Origin: Sphingobacterium multivorum
GTDB lineage: Bacteria; Bacteroidota; Bacteroidia; Sphingobacteriales; Sphingobacteriaceae
Reading direction: 5' to 3'
DNA: 64,000 nt
Assembly (NCBI RefSeq): GCF_900457465.1
Contig: NZ_UAUU01000011.1
Location: 1 to 64,000 of the forward strand
Shown: one piece after another, positions 22,254 through 30,582 of the stretch
How positions within the stretch are numbered: the stretch's first letter is position 1
How the letters are laid out: every line of letters starts with the position of its first letter
Translations under genes and position numbers: made by a program
The notes under the pieces: model-generated
The model's input: only the letters and a program-made list of their open reading frames with translations
Database searches by the model: none
What the model was told of the DNA's origin: nothing

Positions 22254-22261
22254 CAAAGTTA
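22254..22261 (-). promoter_or_regulatory. -7 box TAACTTTG for ispG
   Basis: Minus strand, ending 8 nt before ATG 22245; it decides against the longer GTG start. Confidence 0.6.
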
Positions 22262-22290
22262 GCTTTTCTTGACTAAAAATCGGGTGTCAA

Positions 22291-23238
22291 TTAATATCTT
22301 CTAATTTTTATTGACGCGATGCCACCGTTGATATCGAAATCGAATTTTTGAGCGGCAGAGTCGTAATTTGTCGATTTTACTTCGCCTTCACTTTTTAGGA
22401 AATCGCCCTCATAATCTGTCGAGGATAATGCATTGTCGCTTGTAATACGACAGGCCGCGTTTTTGGGGATGGAGATTTCAATAGAGGAGGCTCCAGCATC
22501 CATAGAAATTTTAGTTGTTGCCAGCGGTTGACCTAATTTTAACTTTAGACTAGTCGCTCCAGCATCGATATCCAATGTTTCTATCTTGTAGGGTGAAAGA
22601 TCTAACCTGGCATCAATTGCACCTACATCAAAATTCAGATTCCATAGGATGTTGGGGTTTAAAGCGATAAACGTATTGTTGTTTTTGCTGTTAAAATCCT
22701 TGTTTTTGAATTTTCCCTTTAGGTTGATATCTAATTTGTCTGCAGATTCTCCATGTACAGTTATGCCCAGTAGATATTCTTTTGAGGTGTTAAATGCCGA
22801 GAAGATTTCTGAAGTAGTGCTACTATCATTTCTTAATGAAGTGGCCCCCAAATCGAGGTTTAGGGTAGCACTATGGATTTTATCATCCAGCGGGACGTTT
22901 AATTTTTCTGTTGTATAATTTGTTTTATCGTTGGGATCGTCGACATTGATGTTGACGCCTTTACTTTTTAAAAGCTGTGTTAAAAGTGGTTCCTTTGGTG
23001 TCGACAGCCCTATGTAAGTCAAAAAACCTAAAATTACGACGGTAGAACCGATGGCGACAAACTGTCCAATCTGTTGGTCTTTGGGTACCAGCATACGAAT
23101 TCCGGCAAGCACAATAAACAGCGGCCAGTATCTAAAAATACCTACCCAGTTGAAAGAAATTGTGTTGAGCTGTGATAATAATAAGACAACTCCTATAAAG
23201 AGAATGGTGATACCAGTTGTTATTCTTCGTGTATTCAT
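22291..23238 (-). CDS. LiaF-like membrane protein (LiaI/LiaF transmembrane region plus beta-strand repeat domain)
   Basis: 315 residues. The N-terminal 75 residues form about three helices with GITILFIGVVLLLSQL and RYWPLFIVLAGIRML, typical of the LiaI-LiaF-like transmembrane region. The rest is a series of beta-rich repeats with recurring DxGAxxxxL blocks (LDLGATSLR, FDVGAIDARL, IDAGATSLKL, MDAGASSIEI), as in LiaF/DUF4097 toastrack domains. Such proteins sense or respond to envelope stress in other phyla; here the role is inferred. A -7 box TACTTTTG is at 23265-23272. Divergent from the MlaE-like gene. Confidence 0.72.
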   Translation of the reverse strand: MNTRRITTGITILFIGVVLLLSQLNTISFNWVGIFRYWPLFIVLAGIRMLVPKDQQIGQFVAIGSTVVILGFLTYIGLSTPKEPLLTQLLKSKGVNINVDDPNDKTNYTTEKLNVPLDDKIHSATLNLDLGATSLRNDSSTTSEIFSAFNTSKEYLLGITVHGESADKLDINLKGKFKNKDFNSKNNNTFIALNPNILWNLNFDVGAIDARLDLSPYKIETLDIDAGATSLKLKLGQPLATTKISMDAGASSIEISIPKNAACRITSDNALSSTDYEGDFLKSEGEVKSTNYDSAAQKFDFDINGGIASIKIRRY

Positions 23239-23264
23239 AACTAATTCCGTTTGTTAATATATCT

Positions 23265-23272
23265 CAAAAGTA
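23265..23272 (-). promoter_or_regulatory. -7 box TACTTTTG for LiaF-like gene
   Basis: Minus strand, 26 nt before the ATG. The rest of 23273-23484 has no gene that I can support. Confidence 0.45.
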
Positions 23273-23484
23273 AGTCGCTTTGGGAGATACCGTATGAATG
23301 TTTAGGCTATTATACATAAAAAATCGGTAAATGTGACTAATTGATCGGTAAGTAATTTCGTTTTTCGTATACTTTTTGGGTTTTTGCTTGTTTATATATT
23401 TGCTGGAATTAATTACCTTTAATGGATAGCTTGGCTCAGTATAGCCGTTAAATTGGCGTAATACATTGAAATTAAATAGATAAT

Positions 23485-24219
23485 ATGATCTTTCATCACA
23501 TTGGTGCATATCTCATACTCCTGAAATCAGTTTTTAAAAGACCGGAGAAAGGGCGAATTTATTGGAAGGAAACAGTATTGGCAATGACCGATATTGGTAT
23601 AGGATCTCTAGGACTTATCGTTATTATTTCCACCTTCATTGGCGCTGTTATGACCATGCAAATTGCCTTTCAGATGGTATCCGACTTGATCCCAAATTCA
23701 ATTATAGGTTCGATCAACCGGGATTCAAATATTTTGGAATTAGGACCGACGATCTCGGGATTGGTCTTAATGGGGAAAATTGGGTCGTCTATATCTTCAC
23801 AGATCGGATCCATGCGTGTTACAGAGCAGATTGATGCTTTGGAAATTATGGGGATCAATGCTCCTGGTTATTTGATATTACCCAAAATATTGGCGGGTAT
23901 CACCATGATTCCGATGTTGGTGATTATTTCTATCGTGTGCGCTTTAGTGGGCGGTTTGTTAGGTGGATCCCTTTCGGGCGCTGTGACACAGGCGGATTAT
24001 ATTTTAGGAATTCAAGATGGCTTCAACGGCTTCACGGTGACAGTTGCCCTTGTTAAAGCTGTTTTGTTTGGGTTTATTATTACCTCGATATCTGCTTATA
24101 AAGGGTATAATGTAAAGGGCGGAGCGTTGGAAGTTGGGCAAGCTAGCACAGAAGCAGTTGTCGTTGGCTGTATAACTATTCTTGCGGCGGATTATGTGAT
24201 AACCGCATTAATGCTTTAA
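23485..24219 (+). CDS. mlaE: MlaE-family ABC transporter permease
   Basis: 244 residues with 5-6 helices and the MlaE/YrbE signature TISGLVLMGKIGSSISSQIG and VTEQIDALEIMGI. In Mla systems the permease and the ATPase move phospholipids between the membranes, with an MCE-domain protein; no MCE gene is present nearby in this window. The ATPase gene starts 9 bp after the stop. Confidence 0.9.
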   Translation: MIFHHIGAYLILLKSVFKRPEKGRIYWKETVLAMTDIGIGSLGLIVIISTFIGAVMTMQIAFQMVSDLIPNSIIGSINRDSNILELGPTISGLVLMGKIGSSISSQIGSMRVTEQIDALEIMGINAPGYLILPKILAGITMIPMLVIISIVCALVGGLLGGSLSGAVTQADYILGIQDGFNGFTVTVALVKAVLFGFIITSISAYKGYNVKGGALEVGQASTEAVVVGCITILAADYVITALML

Positions 24220-24228
24220 AAAGATTTT

Positions 24229-24986
24229 ATGATTCAAATCGAAGATATTAACAAATCGTTTGGTGACAACCATGTTCTGAAAGGAATTAGTGCAAATTTC
24301 GAACCCGGAAAGGTGAGTCTGATTATTGGAGGTCGGGTTCGGGAAAGAGTACTTTATTGAAATGTATCGTAGGCCTGCACCAACCGGAAAAAGGAAAGGT
24401 AATTTTTGATGGCAAGGATTTTACTCGGATGAATTTTGAAGAGCGTGTTCCTATTCGAAAAGAAATAGGTATGCTTTTTCAAAATTCAGCGCTGTTTGAT
24501 TCGATGACGGTAGAGCAGAATATCATGTTTTCGTTGGACATGTTTACGGATATGTCCAAAGCGGAAAAATTAGACCGTGCAAATCATTGTTTGGAACAGG
24601 TTAATCTGGAGGGACGAAATAAACTGTTCCCTGCGGAGCTTTCGGGGGGGATGAAAAAGCGGGTTGGAATTGCACGTGCAATTAGTATGAACCCTAAATA
24701 TCTATTTTGTGATGAACCCAATTCGGGATTGGATCCGGAGACTTCGATTGTTATTGATGAATTGGTACTAAAAATTACGCAAGAGTTGAAATGTACGACA
24801 GTCGTTGTTACACATGATATGAATTCTGTGATGGGAATTGGTGAGTATATTTTGTTTCTCTATAAAGGAGAGAAATTCTGGGAAGGTTCCAATAAGGATA
24901 TGATGCGGTCAGATGTGGAGGAATTGAACAACTTTGTTTTTGCAAGCCCATTAATGAAAAGTGCGAAAGCTTCTATGGGGCAATAA
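24229..24986 (+). CDS. mlaF: MlaF-like ABC transporter ATPase (one-base frameshift as sequenced)
   Basis: ATG 24229 starts IEDINKSFGDNHVLKGI; the frame breaks in the Walker A region at GGAGGTCGG (about 24329-24333). Adding one G gives IIGGSGSGKST and a 252-residue protein of normal length. Other motifs are the signature LSGGMKKRVGIARAI, Walker B LFCDEPNSGLDPETS and the H-loop VVTHD. It powers the MlaE-like permease immediately upstream. A break exactly in Walker A would kill it, so error in the sequence is more likely. Confidence 0.9.
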
Positions 24987-25075
24987 GGGCTGGGAACGTG
25001 GCTTTATTGCGCGTAATTTTATGTGTTTGATCTGTGTTAGCATCATGCAGATTTCTTTTATATTGAAATTTAGCT

Positions 25076-25083
25076 TAGTTTTG
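25076..25083 (+). promoter_or_regulatory. -7 box TAGTTTTG upstream of methyltransferase
   Basis: It matches TAnnTTTG and lies 10 nt before the first candidate TTG start (25094). The interval 24987-25075 has no clear terminator. Confidence 0.45.
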
Positions 25084-25093
25084 TCGGAAAATT

Positions 25094-25999
25094 TTGATTT
25101 TGGCAGCAACAAATATACAACTATTGACCCCACAGCATTGGAAGGACTATGAACTCATTGATTGTGGTGATTTTGAAAAACTGGAACGTTTTGGTGATTT
25201 AATTTTAATCAGACCAGAACCTCAGGCTGTATGGCCTAAGGCATTGACTGATGCGGAGTGGAACAAGCGTTATCATATCAAATTCAAAGGTCGTTCGGCT
25301 ACTTCAGGAGAATGGTTGAAGAAAAATCCTCAAGCCCAAGACCGTTGGCATATCGAATATAAAAATAAGGATGTGGCCATCAAATTTAGATTGGGCTTGA
25401 CATCTTTTAAACACGTCGGGATATTTCCGGAACAGGCTGTAAATTGGGACTATATTTCGGAATCTGTACGTTCATTTAAGACGGAAAGACCGAAGGTCCT
25501 AAATCTTTTTGCATACACTGGTGGAGCATCTTTAATAGCAAAGGCTGCGGGCGCGGATACGACTCACGTAGATTCGATTAAACAGGTTGTTACCTGGGCA
25601 AATGAAAATATGGAAATTTCCAATTTGGATAACATTCGTTGGGTGGTTGAAGATGCTTTGAAATTTGTAAAGCGTGAGCTGAAAAGAGGTAATACATATA
25701 ATGGGATTATTTTGGATCCACCCGCATATGGGCATGGGCCAAAGGGCGAGAAATGGAAATTGGAAGATCACATTATGGAAATGATGACTGAAGTCGTTCA
25801 ACTATTGGATCCTAAAGAGCATTTCTTGATTTTGAATACGTATTCATTAGGGTTTTCCTCTGTTATTGTTGAAAATTTAATTAAGACAGCTTTCCCAAAA
25901 GTGGAAAACTTGGAAATAGGCGAGTTGTTCTTACAAGCAACAGCAGGACCGAAACTTCCACTTGGGGTATTCGGTAAATTTCGCAAAATAGCGAAGTAA
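25094..25999 (+). CDS. Class I SAM-dependent methyltransferase, RlmI/RlmK-like
   Basis: About 300 residues. The C-terminal Rossmann domain has VLNLFAYTGGASLIA (motif I) and ILDPPAYGHGP (DPP catalytic motif), as in COG1092/PF10672 rRNA methyltransferases. No PUA domain is seen at the N-terminus. There is no ATG upstream in frame; TTG 25094 and TTG 25100 are the only plausible starts, which is unusual. The IS1182 element begins 28 bp after its stop. Confidence 0.8.
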   Translation: MILAATNIQLLTPQHWKDYELIDCGDFEKLERFGDLILIRPEPQAVWPKALTDAEWNKRYHIKFKGRSATSGEWLKKNPQAQDRWHIEYKNKDVAIKFRLGLTSFKHVGIFPEQAVNWDYISESVRSFKTERPKVLNLFAYTGGASLIAKAAGADTTHVDSIKQVVTWANENMEISNLDNIRWVVEDALKFVKRELKRGNTYNGIILDPPAYGHGPKGEKWKLEDHIMEMMTEVVQLLDPKEHFLILNTYSLGFSSVIVENLIKTAFPKVENLEIGELFLQATAGPKLPLGVFGKFRKIAK

Positions 26000-26029
26000 G
26001 GCTTGTCAAAAGATTCCTGATAATAACAC

Positions 26030-26061
26030 GAGGCTGTCTCAAAAAGGCAGTCTCTTTTTTT
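26030..26061 (+). terminator. inward-facing terminator in left IS end
   Basis: GAGGCTGTC / GGCAGTCTC pair over 9 bp with two G-U pairs and are followed by seven T. It starts inside the terminal inverted repeat and would stop transcripts entering from the methyltransferase gene. Confidence 0.6.
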
Positions 26062-26134
26062 GCATTATCTAAGGTTTATTATTTGTTTTAACGGTTTGAT
26101 TTTCATATATTTATAGTGTAAACAAAAAGGATAT

Positions 26135-27670
26135 ATGCCATCTCAAAGAGCTACTTTTAAGCCTTACTATCAGGACCAGATCATGGCCATTCCTCCAACT
26201 TTGGACGAACTGGTGTCCAAAGGTCATCCGGTACGTATCGTTAACGATGTAATCAACCGGATCAACATCCAGTCCCTATTGGACGCTTATAAGATAAAAG
26301 GCTGCTCCAGTTATCATCCGCAGATGTTGTTGAAAGTTTTGGTGTTTGGCTACGTAAGCAATGTCTACAGCAGTCGCAAATTGGAAACGGCGTGCCGGGA
26401 GAACATCAATTTCATGTGGCTGAGCGGCATGAGCTATCCCGACCACAATACCATCAACAGATTTCGAGGCGTTCGTTTGAAAGAAGCACTTCGTAGTGTA
26501 TTTGAAGAAGTTGTCAAACTCCTGTCCGAAGAAGGTCTGCTGAGTATAGAAGATGTTTACACCGATGGCACCAAGATTGAAGCCAATGCTAACAAATACA
26601 CCTTTGTCTGGAAAAAAGCTATCCAGACCAATAAGGAGAAGATGAAAGCTGCCTTAAAAGATATTTGGGAATACGCCCAAAGTATCGCCAAAGCAGAGGA
26701 CAACCTTCCGGAACCTCCCGATCTGACAACAATTGACCGCGAAAAAGTTCAGGCTACGGTCGATAACCTGAACCGGGTCTTGTCCGATAAACCTTCGGTA
26801 AGCAAGAAGATGAGGGCAAAGTTGCGCTATGCGACTAAAAACTACCCGGCCAAGATTGTTCAATATGAAGAGCAGGAAGTAACGCTTGGAGATAGAAATA
26901 GTTATAGCAAGACAGATCCCGATGCTACTTTTATGCGCATGAAAGAGGATCATATGAAAAATGGCCAGCTCAAACCAGGTTATAACATTCAGATATCTAC
27001 TTCCAATCAATACATCGTCAATTACACCATACATCCCACCCCCACAGATACCACAACGCTACCCGGTCATCTGGCACAACATGAGGCGAGCTTTGGGGAA
27101 ATACTGAAAACCATTACCGCAGATGCTGGCTATGGCAGCCAGGAGAACTATGCGTTACTAGAAGGGAAAAACATTGGGGCCTATGTGAAATATGGTATGT
27201 TTGACAAGGAGCAGAAAAAGAGTTATTCGGGCAAGAAGCCATTCTCCGTTGATAAACTACATTATAACCCTGCAAAAGATTGCTATATCTGTCCAATGGG
27301 ACAGGAAATGAACTGCATAGGTCTATTTACACAAAAGACCTCCACAGGTTTCGAGCAAAAAATAAAAAGATATCAGGCAAAAAACTGCACAAACTGCCCA
27401 TTGAACGGTGCTTGCCACAAATCACAGGGCAATAGAATCATCCAGATAAATGAACAGCTTGAGGCTTATAAAGATAGAGCATACGGATTGCTTAACAGCG
27501 ATGTCGGTATAGCCAAAAGAAAACAGCGATGTCACGATGTCGAACCAGTCTTTGGAAACATAAAACAGAACCACGGGTTCCGAAGATTTATGCTCCGCGG
27601 TAAGGAAAAAGTGTCCATAGAATGGGGTTTATTGGCTATAGCGCAAAATCTAAGGAAAAAAGCAGCTTAA
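26135..27670 (+). CDS. IS1182-family transposase
   Basis: 511 residues, full length. The N-terminal half has the IS1182-type DUF772 region (YKIKGCSSYHPQMLLKVL, YPDHNTINRFRG); catalytic acidic positions of the DDE fold are plausible at VYTDGTKIEAN, ITADAGYG and EPVFGNIKQNHGFRRF. A cysteine cluster (CYICPMG, CTNCPLNGACHKS) forms the usual zinc-binding insertion. No stop or frameshift, so it is potentially active. Confidence 0.95.
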   Translation: MPSQRATFKPYYQDQIMAIPPTLDELVSKGHPVRIVNDVINRINIQSLLDAYKIKGCSSYHPQMLLKVLVFGYVSNVYSSRKLETACRENINFMWLSGMSYPDHNTINRFRGVRLKEALRSVFEEVVKLLSEEGLLSIEDVYTDGTKIEANANKYTFVWKKAIQTNKEKMKAALKDIWEYAQSIAKAEDNLPEPPDLTTIDREKVQATVDNLNRVLSDKPSVSKKMRAKLRYATKNYPAKIVQYEEQEVTLGDRNSYSKTDPDATFMRMKEDHMKNGQLKPGYNIQISTSNQYIVNYTIHPTPTDTTTLPGHLAQHEASFGEILKTITADAGYGSQENYALLEGKNIGAYVKYGMFDKEQKKSYSGKKPFSVDKLHYNPAKDCYICPMGQEMNCIGLFTQKTSTGFEQKIKRYQAKNCTNCPLNGACHKSQGNRIIQINEQLEAYKDRAYGLLNSDVGIAKRKQRCHDVEPVFGNIKQNHGFRRFMLRGKEKVSIEWGLLAIAQNLRKKAA

Positions 27671-27761
27671 AAAGCTACTTTTTGTTCTTTTTCTTCCCAA
27701 ATGAACAGTTCTGTGAAATAATCAACAAACAACTCACAAATCTATCGCATAGCCATATTTA

Positions 27762-27795
27762 ATAAAAAAGCTGCCTCAATAAATTTGAGACAGCT
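27762..27795 (-). terminator. inward-facing terminator in right IS end
   Basis: On the minus strand AGCTGTCTCAA / TTGAGGCAGCT pair with one mismatch, followed by TTTTTATT. It mirrors the left end and would serve the gene ending at 27825. Confidence 0.55.
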
Positions 27796-27824
27796 TCGTG
27801 TTTGTTTAAAGTTATATTAGGAGG

Positions 27825-29603
27825 TTACATATGGATGTCTTTTAAACGTAGTGATGCCAGTTCAAGCTGTCTGGGTATCGCTGTGCTGATATTTTGTGGA
27901 ATAAGCGATAAGTGCTGGGTAAGTTCGTTGTAATAAGCTATTCCAGCTTGTAATTGTGCTTTGAATCTAGCTACATATTTTATCTTTTTATCGTTCATGA
28001 TATTTTTATTGTCTGTTACATATTTTTGAATATGATCGATATACAGGTTGAGTTCGTTGATCATAACAAAAGGTCTGTTGTCATTTTCAAAAACTGATAT
28101 ACGGCCATAGATGTGGTCGATCATTTCCCGCAAAGAATATTGTTTTTTGAACCAGACAAGATTCGGGCCTGGGCAGATGGATACAGCGGTCTGTTCTTTG
28201 CTCTTTTGGATATTGTACTTAAGATAAGCTGGTGCTGCGAGCCCTTCACAAAGACAGGTTTTTTCTGTAATGTCGTCAAAGGATTTATCGTATTCCGCAG
28301 CGGACAGATTTTGTTTTTGTAGTTCCTGGATCTTTTGATGTTGATAGACGCGTGATGCAGTGCAGATCGGTTTATCACCAAACTCGGTGTTCGAAATAAG
28401 GTATTCTTTTTTACAAGGGCTACCGGGGCGCCCTTTTTTTATACGTTCCAACCGTAGGTACTCTGCGCCACTTTGTCTGAAATTGTTAAAGGGAATTCCC
28501 AATGGAGATGCTCCACTACAGTAGAAGTCTTCTTTCTTGGCAAGTTCCAATGCTTTCAGGGTTTCTTGATCTACTGTGGTTGCTTCGGGAACCATCAGGA
28601 ATGGGGATCCCCATCCTACGGCATCGAATCCATAATAGTCTAATAAGAACTGATGTTCTGAAGCTGTTCCCACGCCTCCTTGAACTGTATATTTGATGCT
28701 GGGAGGAGTTGTTAATGAGCGCTCCTGGGAAACCCAATATGCGTGGTATATCTCGAAAAGTTCGGTTTTCAAACTTTCTTTTTTCTCTTTAAACTCTTGA
28801 AGGATTGGTCCCAGAAGAAGACCATCGGTTGCGAAAGCATGACCACCGCAGTTCAAACCGGATTCTATTCTGAATTCAGATACCCATACACCACGCTTAG
28901 CGAGATATTTTGCCTGGATGAGCGCCGATCGAAAGTCACTTACTTTCAAAACGACTTTTTTGTCAAATAGACCTTCACTATTGGGGAAGAAAGCCGGTAA
29001 TTCAGCGAGGTAAGCGTATAGGTGTGGATTCATCCCTGCGGAAAGGATAAGGGAGGAATGCAAGTTGGAATTTGCAAAACCACGTAAGGCTGCTGAAGCA
29101 TCAGAATAACGCTGATCCAATAGGTTACCATCCTGGTAATTCATTTTATCTACTTTGGACATAATATTAACATCGATGTCTCCCGGTTTGAGATAATTGA
29201 TCAATAGATCTTGCAGCTCGGTTTTAATCGCGCGATTGGTTTCCATTTCCATCGCGTGATAAATCGGTTTTGAAGGATGTGACTCGGGTAAAAGCTGAAA
29301 ATATTTGGTAAGTTCTGAATTTTCGGTAAAGGGCTGACGCTTCAAGGCCACGACTTGCTTCTTGACCACAAACTGTACGAGATTGAGATAGGCCGTAATT
29401 CTTTTTGCCCGGTAATCTTCTTCTGTTTTAGTGATCGGATGATAGACGATTTGATATTGTCCGCAGTAATAGCGGCGCATGCGCTCGATGAGTTCATCGT
29501 CAACAATAGACATTACGGTGGAGATACCATATTGTGCGACCTTAAGTGCGGAGTCGATGGAGAAAGCTAAGCCTAATACGGGGATATGAAAAGTATGCGT
29601 CAT
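27825..29603 (-). CDS. Conserved uncharacterised protein with nitronate-monooxygenase-like TIM-barrel features
   Basis: 592 residues. No family is recognised with certainty. The start IPVLGLAFSIDSALKVAQYG, the middle GLNCGGHAFATDG and the later QGGVGTASEHQFLLDYYG plus VGWGSPFLMVPEAT resemble, in order, the FMN-binding segments of 2-nitropropane dioxygenase/nitronate monooxygenase barrels. About 100 residues with many cysteines follow (YCSGASPLG, SPCKKEY, PICTAS, KTCLCEGLA, ICPGPN), possibly for a metal or Fe-S site, then a helical tail. It precedes the IS right end by 24 bp and follows purU in the same direction, 83 bp downstream of it. The function is unknown. Confidence 0.6.
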   Translation of the reverse strand: MTHTFHIPVLGLAFSIDSALKVAQYGISTVMSIVDDELIERMRRYYCGQYQIVYHPITKTEEDYRAKRITAYLNLVQFVVKKQVVALKRQPFTENSELTKYFQLLPESHPSKPIYHAMEMETNRAIKTELQDLLINYLKPGDIDVNIMSKVDKMNYQDGNLLDQRYSDASAALRGFANSNLHSSLILSAGMNPHLYAYLAELPAFFPNSEGLFDKKVVLKVSDFRSALIQAKYLAKRGVWVSEFRIESGLNCGGHAFATDGLLLGPILQEFKEKKESLKTELFEIYHAYWVSQERSLTTPPSIKYTVQGGVGTASEHQFLLDYYGFDAVGWGSPFLMVPEATTVDQETLKALELAKKEDFYCSGASPLGIPFNNFRQSGAEYLRLERIKKGRPGSPCKKEYLISNTEFGDKPICTASRVYQHQKIQELQKQNLSAAEYDKSFDDITEKTCLCEGLAAPAYLKYNIQKSKEQTAVSICPGPNLVWFKKQYSLREMIDHIYGRISVFENDNRPFVMINELNLYIDHIQKYVTDNKNIMNDKKIKYVARFKAQLQAGIAYYNELTQHLSLIPQNISTAIPRQLELASLRLKDIHM

Positions 29604-29686
29604 TCTTAAATATTTCTTTTACGAAATAATAGAGAATAACGCTGAAAAAAAGTAATGATTGTTTTATCTGGACATGATTGTAATCA

Positions 29687-30529
29687 CTATTCAAATACAA
29701 TTGTCTTGTAATCGTTGCGCATCACACGATCTTCACTAAGCAGACGAATTGCTCTGCTCAGAACAGCCTTTTCTATTTCTTTGCCGGCAGTTACCATATC
29801 TTTTACAGTATAGGTGTGATTGACATGTCGTATATCCTGTACGATGATGGGGCCTTCATCGAGTTGGTCGGTAACGAAATGCGCTGTGGCACCGATGATC
29901 TTAACGCCTCTTGCATGAGCCTGCTTGTACGGGTTGGCACCAATAAAAGCGGGTAGAAATGAATGGTGTATGTTGACCAGTTTATTTTCAAAGGTACTGA
30001 CAAACTGAGGAGACAAGATTCGCATGAACTTCGCCAGAATGATGTAATCGAAATTATAGTTTTGGATTTGTGCGATCAGTTGTTTTTCGAATGTTTCCTT
30101 TGTTAGGTTTTCATGTGAGATGCAATGAAAAGGAATATCAAACTTTTCCGTAAAGGAGCGTAATGATTCATAATTACCAATTACGGCCTGTACTTCGGCT
30201 CCCCATGTTTCGAAGTGTTGACGTACCAGGATATCGGCAAGGCAGTGATGCTCTTTGGTCACGAGGACGACGATTTTTTTGCGGTTATTGGGATTTATCT
30301 GTATCTGAGCAGATGGGGGAAGTACTTCGGCAAGGGAATCCGAAAGCTGTTTCTGCTCAGGCACGATACCGTTACACACGACACGCACGAAGAATTTGTT
30401 GGCTTCTTCATCCACATATTCACGCATGGTGACAATATTGAGTTGATATTTTGCCAGCGTATTTGAAATGTTGGCGACCAATCCAACGGCATCTTGACAT
30501 TGGATCAGAATTAAGGTTTGGTTGTGCAT
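29687..30529 (-). CDS. purU: Formyltetrahydrofolate deformylase
   Basis: 280 residues. The N-terminal ACT domain (LILIQCQDAVGLVANIS) is followed by a formyltransferase-like hydrolase domain with NIHHSFLPAF and GANPYKQAHARG plus the catalytic aspartate in DQLDEGPIIVQD. It hydrolyses 10-formyl-THF to formate and THF to balance one-carbon units. It lies 38 bp after parE, but a terminator stands between the two and no clear promoter is visible, so its expression may depend on read-through. Confidence 0.93.
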   Translation of the reverse strand: MHNQTLILIQCQDAVGLVANISNTLAKYQLNIVTMREYVDEEANKFFVRVVCNGIVPEQKQLSDSLAEVLPPSAQIQINPNNRKKIVVLVTKEHHCLADILVRQHFETWGAEVQAVIGNYESLRSFTEKFDIPFHCISHENLTKETFEKQLIAQIQNYNFDYIILAKFMRILSPQFVSTFENKLVNIHHSFLPAFIGANPYKQAHARGVKIIGATAHFVTDQLDEGPIIVQDIRHVNHTYTVKDMVTAGKEIEKAVLSRAIRLLSEDRVMRNDYKTIVFE

Positions 30530-30550
30530 GAAAGGTGGTTGTAGGTTGCT

Positions 30551-30582
30551 AAAAAAGCGGGTTATTTTAACCCGCTTTTTTT
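30551..30582. terminator. terminator overlapping the 3' end of parE
   Basis: Stem AAAAAAGCGGGTTA / TAACCCGCTTTTTT with a short loop. The last codons and the stop codon of parE lie in the stem and loop. Confidence 0.8.

Larger units (their letters stand above)
26027..27800 (+). mobile_element. IS1182-family insertion sequence
   Basis: About 1,774 bp bounded by 17-bp imperfect terminal inverted repeats: CACGAGGCTGTCTCAAA at 26027-26043 and TTTGAGACAGCTTCGTG at 27784-27800 (one mismatch). It contains one intact transposase. No convincing target-site duplication is visible in the flanks (left ...GATAATAA, right TTTGTTTA). It sits between two chromosomal genes without breaking either. Confidence 0.88.

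Noticed and set aside
23264..23509. 81-codon minus-strand open frame between the LiaF-like and MlaE-like genes
   Set aside because: It overlaps the promoter box of one gene and the start of the other and has no recognisable domain.
24301..24360. Programmed frameshifting in the MlaF-like gene
   Set aside because: There is no slippery heptamer, and the break lies in Walker A, where a short product would be useless; a missing G explains it.
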